Origin: an uncultured Tissierellia bacterium
Lineage (GTDB): Bacteria; Bacillota; Clostridia; Tissierellales; Peptoniphilaceae
Reading direction: 5' to 3'
Assembly (NCBI GenBank): GCA_902489145.1
Contig: CABTYV010000046.1
Location: 1-9,897 of the forward strand
Length of the DNA: 9,897 nt
How positions within the stretch are numbered: the stretch's first letter is position 1; each line of letters starts with the position of its first letter. The translations under genes and the position numbers were made by a program. The notes beneath the pieces are model-generated. The model did no database searches. It had not been told where the DNA came from and saw nothing but the letters and a program-made list of their open reading frames with translations. This document shows, piece by piece, positions 7,385 through 9,897 of the stretch.

Positions 7385-8425
7385 TCAGCCCCTTTCCCCG
7401 GAAGGCTCCGGGCCTTCCTCTTCCACCAAATAGGGTCGAATCTCTTCTTTTTCTAAGCCCAATTCTTTTGCCTCAATGATCCTGCGCAAATCCCGCATCC
7501 GCCCCTGCAAAAGCTCCGCAAAATAGAAGGCGGCAAGCAGGTTATGCCGTTCTCTGTGAAAGCCCTGATGGGCCATCCGATGGAGAATGCGCTGCTCCTG
7601 AATCGGCGTAAACGGGCTGATGTGGCCCCCTTCCAAGAGGCTGCGATAGGGGCTCTTTTCGATCCATCGTTCCATGGACCGGAAATCCAGTTCCAAAAGC
7701 AGCTGGGCTTGTCCATTTTTCACCAGCTTGCCCCCGTCCATCAGGTAGGCGGACCAGTAATTGCTGTCGTGCTGGTGCAAAAGCTTGCCGTGCAGGAGGA
7801 GGCGGATCATCCGGAGGTCAATCACCACCCCATAATAGGCGCGAAGGCCCTCCCCAGCCTGGCCCAGTCCCTCCAGGTCGTGGAAGAGGGTGTGGTAATA
7901 CCAACGGTCCAGGTTGAGCTCCAAAATCTTCAGATCCAACGCTTCCTTGGCTAGATTGCCCCTCGTATAAGGCTCCAGGGCCCGAAAAAAGGGCCGACCC
8001 CGCTGCTTTTTCAAAAAATCGATCAAATGTTCCGAACGCCCCTTTTCGAAATGAAGCAGATCCGCATAGGCCGCCTGGCGGACGAAGTGCAGCCGGTCCA
8101 GCTCCTCGCCCGATCGCACCAGCTCCAGATACCGACGCAATTCATCCAGCTCGCCGATCAGCAGATAATCCCGGAAAAAGCGGTGCTCCTTGGTCGTCAG
8201 ATAGGGCAAGAGATCGCCAAGCTCCTGGTTGTACCAAAGCACCAGCGCCCGCTGAAAAGCGGTCGCATCCGCCGGCTCCTCTGGATCAATGGGATAAACC
8301 GACCGAATCCGCTCCAGACACTCCGCCAAATCCTGAGCGGAAAGGATGTGGTCCAAATCCTCCGCCCCCAAATATTCCCCGGCCAGCGCCCGCGTTTTGC
8401 TCCGAATGGCCGCATTAGCGTCCAT
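7385..8425 (-). CDS. ntpC: V-type ATPase subunit C (axle-to-ring adaptor)
   Basis: This is the funnel-shaped subunit (AC39/subunit d family) that sits on the K ring and holds the D-F axle. The protein is 346 residues, slightly long for the family, and predominantly helical and soluble with no membrane segment. Visible family features are the N-terminal AAIRSKTRAL, the EAL-DLKILELNLDRWYY region around 181-197, a second repeat with YYGVVIDLRMIRLLL, and the C-terminal RDLRRIIEAKELGLEKEEIRPYLV, typical of the family end. The start at 8425 has GAGGG about 7 bp upstream, and overlaps the G/H-like gene by 11 bp. Its place ahead of I, and not between E and F as in Enterococcus and Thermus operons, is unusual. 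Confidence 0.9.
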   Translation of the reverse strand: MDANAAIRSKTRALAGEYLGAEDLDHILSAQDLAECLERIRSVYPIDPEEPADATAFQRALVLWYNQELGDLLPYLTTKEHRFFRDYLLIGELDELRRYLELVRSGEELDRLHFVRQAAYADLLHFEKGRSEHLIDFLKKQRGRPFFRALEPYTRGNLAKEALDLKILELNLDRWYYHTLFHDLEGLGQAGEGLRAYYGVVIDLRMIRLLLHGKLLHQHDSNYWSAYLMDGGKLVKNGQAQLLLELDFRSMERWIEKSPYRSLLEGGHISPFTPIQEQRILHRMAHQGFHRERHNLLAAFYFAELLQGRMRDLRRIIEAKELGLEKEEIRPYLVEEEGPEPSGERG

Positions 8426-8735
8426 CTTGATCCCTCAGCTTCTCAAACCAGCCATCCGCCAGCGTCTCCTTCATGGAATAAAAAGAAGCCCGCAATGCAG
8501 ATAACTCCTTTTCCGTGGTCTCCGCGAGGGCTTCTTTTTTAACTCTCGTGTCCTTTTCGATTTTTTCAACCGCCTGCTGCGTCTCCTGGTGGCTCCGCTC
8601 CGTGGCCTCCTGGCGGTAGGCCTCCATCTTCTCACGCGTCGCTTCCAAATCCTGCTCCAGGCACCGGTCGGTTTCCGCTTTCAAATCCTCAATCGCCCGG
8701 TCGATCTCTAGTATTTCTTGAATGGACTTGTTCAT
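8415..8735 (-). CDS. V-type ATPase G/H-like subunit (peripheral stalk coiled coil)
   Basis: This is the likely partner of E in the peripheral stalks, called NtpF in Enterococcus and G or H elsewhere. The chosen start (8735, MNKSIQEILEIDRAIEDL) gives 106 residues. It is supported by AAAGGAG about 6 bp upstream; an in-frame ATG at 8765 would add 10 residues but lies inside the leader hairpin. Almost the whole chain is a charged helix (residues 5-90), with Glu/Lys/Gln/Ala and no Pro or Gly, which fits a long coiled coil. The C-terminus has a Trp-containing segment (DGWFEKLRDQ, 94-103). Family assignment rests on composition, length and first position in an ATPase operon, since coiled coils have little sequence signature. 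It overlaps subunit C by 11 bp. Confidence 0.8.
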   Translation of the reverse strand: MNKSIQEILEIDRAIEDLKAETDRCLEQDLEATREKMEAYRQEATERSHQETQQAVEKIEKDTRVKKEALAETTEKELSALRASFYSMKETLADGWFEKLRDQDGR

Positions 8736-8802
8736 CTCCACTCCTTTCAAACGCTTGCTGTACACGTCCTTCTGGCCGCATGGCCTCGTTCGTGTACATC
8801 CG
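8736..8802 (-). promoter_or_regulatory. 5' leader of the ATPase operon with hairpin
   Basis: The predicted start of transcription is near 8802, giving a leader of about 66 nt. It contains the perfect 8-bp inverted repeat TGTACACG/CGTGTACA (8791-8798 with 8759-8766). Inside its 24-base loop is a second short stem, GGCC at 8774-8777 with GGCC at 8782-8785. The stem begins within about four bases of the expected 5' end, a position where a hairpin could protect the mRNA or hinder translation. No known riboswitch pattern is recognised. The ribosome-binding site AAAGGAG (about 8742-8748) lies outside the stem. Confidence 0.55.
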
Positions 8803-8808
8803 TAATGG

Positions 8809-8836
8809 ATTATATGCTATCATTTCAAATTGTCAA
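8809..8836 (-). promoter_or_regulatory. Consensus sigma-A promoter of the ATPase operon
   Basis: On the minus strand, TTGACA at 8836-8831 and TATAAT at 8814-8809 are both exact consensus hexamers, separated by 16 bp, one short of the optimum. Transcription should begin about 8801-8803. The promoter lies 73 bp or more ahead of the G/H-like start codon and is the only strong one seen for the nine ATPase genes. The -35 box lies inside the last unit of the TTTGA repeat array, so a protein bound there would compete with RNA polymerase or contact it. Confidence 0.85.
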
Positions 8837-8881
8837 ACTAGACTCTTCAAAAGGTCAAACTCGATTTTTCAAAAGGTCAAA
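8825..8881 (-). repeat. Three 22-bp direct repeats, putative operator array
   Basis: Read on the minus strand, TTTGA occurs six times. Plus-strand starts of its complement are 8825, 8833, 8847, 8855, 8869 and 8877, so spacings alternate 8, 14, 8, 14, 8. The unit is TTTGA-N3-TTTGA followed by 9 variable bases. The two distal units share TTTGACCTTTTGAA exactly; the proximal one is TTTGACAATTTGAA and contains the -35 box. The 22-bp period is two helical turns, so all units face the same side of the DNA. The outermost half-site contains the stop codon of the acetyltransferase gene. This is the layout of a cooperative regulator binding site; the regulator is unknown. Confidence 0.75.
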
Positions 8882-9455
8882 CCGGACTCTGTTCCTTCTT
8901 TTTCACAGCTGCCCACTCCGATCTCAAAATCGCATAGCATTCCATATCGCAAACGCCCTGATTACACCGCGCCGATTGGCGCAAGGTCCCCTCATGCACC
9001 ATATGCGCCTTCTGCATCACCCGGCCCGACGCAGGATTGTCCGTATTGTGACGGGCCGCCAGCCGATTGTAGCCGATCTCCCCCATCAAAAAATCAATCA
9101 CGCCCCACAAGGCCTGCGTCATATAGCCCCGCCCCCAATACCGCCGCGCCAGACAATAGCCAATTTCGCCCGCCGCCAGCGCCTCATCTCGCTTCACCAG
9201 GCCGATGGTTCCAATCGCCACCAACGGCCTTTCTAGCTCACAAATCGACCAATTCATCCCGCCCGCCTGGTTGTCCATCACCATCTTCGTCAAAATGGCC
9301 AATGAATCCGCCACCGACTGGTGCGCCGGCCAGGTCAGATATCGAATCACCTCCGGATCCTGCGCCCAGCCCTGAAACATCTGTGGCGCATCCCCCAGAT
9401 CAACCGGTCGAAGCAATAAATCCTTCGTTTTAATATTTTGAATTTTTCTTTTCAT
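8877..9455 (-). CDS. GNAT family N-acetyltransferase, RimJ/RimL-like
   Basis: The protein should transfer an acetyl group from acetyl-CoA to an amine, perhaps a protein N-terminus or a small molecule; the substrate cannot be read from the sequence. It has 192 residues, the usual size for the RimJ/RimL branch. Visible features are the N-terminal LLLRPVDLGDAPQMFQGW (13-30), the acetyl-CoA-binding stretch EIGYCLARRYWGRGYMTQAL (97-116) with the R-x-x-G-x-G-like RYWGRGY, and the C-terminal NPASGRVMQKAHMVHEGTLR (140-159). The usual Gly of the K-x-G-F/M motif is His151 here. The start at 9455 has AAGGAG about 6 bp upstream. Its TGA stop lies inside the operator array of the ATPase operon, and no terminator separates them, so read-through is possible. 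Confidence 0.9.
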   Translation of the reverse strand: MKRKIQNIKTKDLLLRPVDLGDAPQMFQGWAQDPEVIRYLTWPAHQSVADSLAILTKMVMDNQAGGMNWSICELERPLVAIGTIGLVKRDEALAAGEIGYCLARRYWGRGYMTQALWGVIDFLMGEIGYNRLAARHNTDNPASGRVMQKAHMVHEGTLRQSARCNQGVCDMECYAILRSEWAAVKKKEQSPV

Positions 9456-9612
9456 GTTTTCTCCTTATATAAGAGGTTGGGGCGGAGTGAAGGCAGCGCA
9501 GTGTGGCTGGGGGTAGCGGCTTTGGCAAGCATGGGCGTGGAGCTGGGGCCGGGGCCGCCCAATGGGGCGTAATGGGTGCGCTGGGGCCGCCCGTCATCGA
9601 CCGTGTAATGAT

Positions 9613-9642
9613 TTTATACCCCCTTTTCTCACATCAGATCAA
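9613..9642 (-). promoter_or_regulatory. Possible promoter for the acetyltransferase
   Basis: On the minus strand, TTGATC (9642-9637) and TATAAA (9618-9613) match the sigma-A boxes at 4 of 6 and 5 of 6 positions, with an 18-bp spacer. Transcription would begin near 9606, leaving a leader of about 150 nt before the start codon at 9455. The match is ordinary and the distance long, so this is a candidate only. TATATAAG nearer the gene (9465-9473) lies too close to the start codon to serve as a normal -10 box. Confidence 0.35.
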
Positions 9643-9663
9643 GCGCCCAGCATGCCTGGCGCT
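9642..9663. terminator. Stem-loop between the repeat region and the acetyltransferase
   Basis: AGCGCC at 9642-9647 pairs with GGCGCT at 9658-9663. After a bulged C, AG pairs with CT, leaving a 5-base loop. No U tract follows on either strand, so termination activity is doubtful. Its position fits the end of a minus-strand gene entering from the right, whose stop would be at 9735. Confidence 0.25.
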
Positions 9664-9734
9664 GTGCTGGCCGGGGAGATGGCAGAAACAACTCAGCATG
9701 CTACGCAGAATGGTCCAGTGATGGGGAATGGCAG

Positions 9735-9896
9735 TCAATGGCGGCCAACAGAAGCCGATATGTAGAGGAAAATGGCCACCCCTACGTTTTCCTCTACACC
9801 AAAAACGCTTTTTTCACCAAAAAAGGGGAGGAAAATAGCCACCCCCGCATTTTCCTCTACACCAAAAACGCCTTTTTCGCCAAATAAGGGGAGGAA
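9735..9896 (-). CDS. Partial ORF: C-terminal end of a 21-residue repeat protein
   Basis: A minus-strand frame is open from the right edge to TGA at 9737-9735 (53 residues, no start in the window). It reads as two exact-length 21-residue repeats with the core FGEK(G/S)VFGVEEN(A/V)GVAI, then a short divergent end (FLYISASVGRH). The two DNA units differ at seven bases; in this frame five of these are third codon positions, and the replacements are conservative (F/L, S/G, V/A). That pattern argues for coding selection on this strand. The opposite strand also has an open frame, but there most differences change the residue and the second unit contains a stop. I recognise no family. It could instead be a non-coding repeat. 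Confidence 0.4.
   Translation of the reverse strand, partial: FLPLFGEKGVFGVEENAGVAIFLPFFGEKSVFGVEENVGVAIFLYISASVGRH
9761..9798. repeat. 12-bp perfect inverted repeat
   Basis: TGTAGAGGAAAA at 9761-9772 is the exact reverse complement of 9787-9798, with a 14-base loop. The same structure appears in the next repeat unit as a 9-bp stem (9828-9836 with 9849-9857). It marks the inner boundary of the 63-bp repeats. It may be an incidental product of the repeat sequence or a structure that the repeat preserves. Confidence 0.7.
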
Positions 9897-9897
9897 A
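9765..9897. repeat. 63-bp direct tandem repeat running off the right edge
   Basis: Units begin at 9765, 9828 and 9891, each with GAGGAAAAT or its start; the third is cut by the window edge after 7 bases. The two complete units are identical at 56 of 63 positions with no insertion or deletion. Each unit contains a GAGGAAAA/TTTTCCTC inverted repeat and, in the first unit, a second stem CTTTTTT/AAAAAAG (9808-9814 with 9819-9825). The period is a multiple of three, which keeps a reading frame through all units. Confidence 0.9.

Larger units (their letters stand above)
9456..9734. other. Intergenic stretch upstream of the acetyltransferase
   Basis: No credible gene is seen in these 279 bases. The segment 9507-9590 is rich in G runs on the plus strand, with CTGGGGCCG twice (9543-9551 and 9581-9589) and GGGGCCGCCC twice (9551-9560 and 9583-9592). 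A stem-loop lies at 9642-9663 and a possible minus-strand promoter at 9613-9642. CAGCATGC occurs at 9648-9655 and 9694-9701. Short open frames on the plus strand have no ribosome-binding site or recognisable product. Confidence 0.5.

Noticed and set aside
8683..8799. A short upstream ORF starting at the ATG inside the leader hairpin (8799)
   Set aside because: It would start about three bases from the predicted transcription start with no ribosome site, and it runs out of frame into the G/H-like gene. A leaderless peptide is possible but unsupported.
8825..8881. CtsR heat-shock operator
   Set aside because: GGTCAAA occurs twice on the plus strand, as in CtsR sites, but CtsR needs two heptads at a 10-bp period. 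Here the intervals are 8 and 14 bp.
9738..9887. A 49-residue plus-strand ORF through the 63-bp repeats
   Set aside because: It has only a weak ribosome site; most differences between the units change the residue in this frame, and the second unit gains a stop. The minus frame is a better coding candidate.
9735..9897. CRISPR array at the right edge
   Set aside because: The whole 63-bp unit is repeated, with no short repeat alternating with unique spacers.

Overview
The window is dominated by one complete A/V-type (vacuolar-type) rotary ATPase operon, read right to left on the minus strand from about 8735 to 266. The organism looks like a Gram-positive anaerobe of the Firmicutes (Clostridia or Tissierellia-like). 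Reasons: most genes have AGGAGG-type ribosome-binding sites, genes overlap tightly, a near-consensus sigma-A promoter is present, a bacterial V-type rather than F-type ATPase is encoded, and the long proteolipid subunit has a form I associate with Clostridia. Base composition is moderately GC-rich, so the common low-GC members are unlikely. This placement is inference.

Layout, right to left. Positions 9735-9897 hold an exact 63-bp tandem repeat running off the right edge. It is probably the C-terminal end of a minus-strand repeat protein, since differences between units fall mainly in third codon positions on that strand. Positions 9456-9734 are a G-rich intergenic stretch with a possible promoter. 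Positions 8877-9455 encode a RimJ/RimL-like GNAT acetyltransferase. Positions 8736-8881 are the operon control region: six TTTGA half-sites in three 22-bp units, a TTGACA-16-TATAAT promoter, and a leader hairpin. The ATPase genes follow in transcription order G/H-like (8735-8415), C (8425-7385), I (7380-5428), K (5375-4950), F (4940-4659), E (4678-4052), A (4068-2269), B (2272-887) and D (877-266). Positions 1-265 are the 3' flank, with several GC-rich hairpins and no credible gene.

How the genes work together. Catalytic A and non-catalytic B form the cytoplasmic head. D and F form the rotor axle, and C links the axle to the membrane ring of K. I provides the stator ion channel. E and the G/H-like subunit are the peripheral stalks. 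Motifs visible in A, B, I and K are intact, so the enzyme should work as an ATP-driven H+ or Na+ pump or as a synthase; the coupling ion cannot be settled here.

The most interesting points are the phased 22-bp operator-like array overlapping the -35 box, the 63-bp/21-residue repeat at the right edge, the signal-peptidase-like junction between the two hairpins of K, the truncated F subunit, and a gene order that differs from the orders I know for Enterococcus and Thermus. I see no phage, CRISPR, transposase or defence genes; this is mainly a housekeeping bioenergetic locus.
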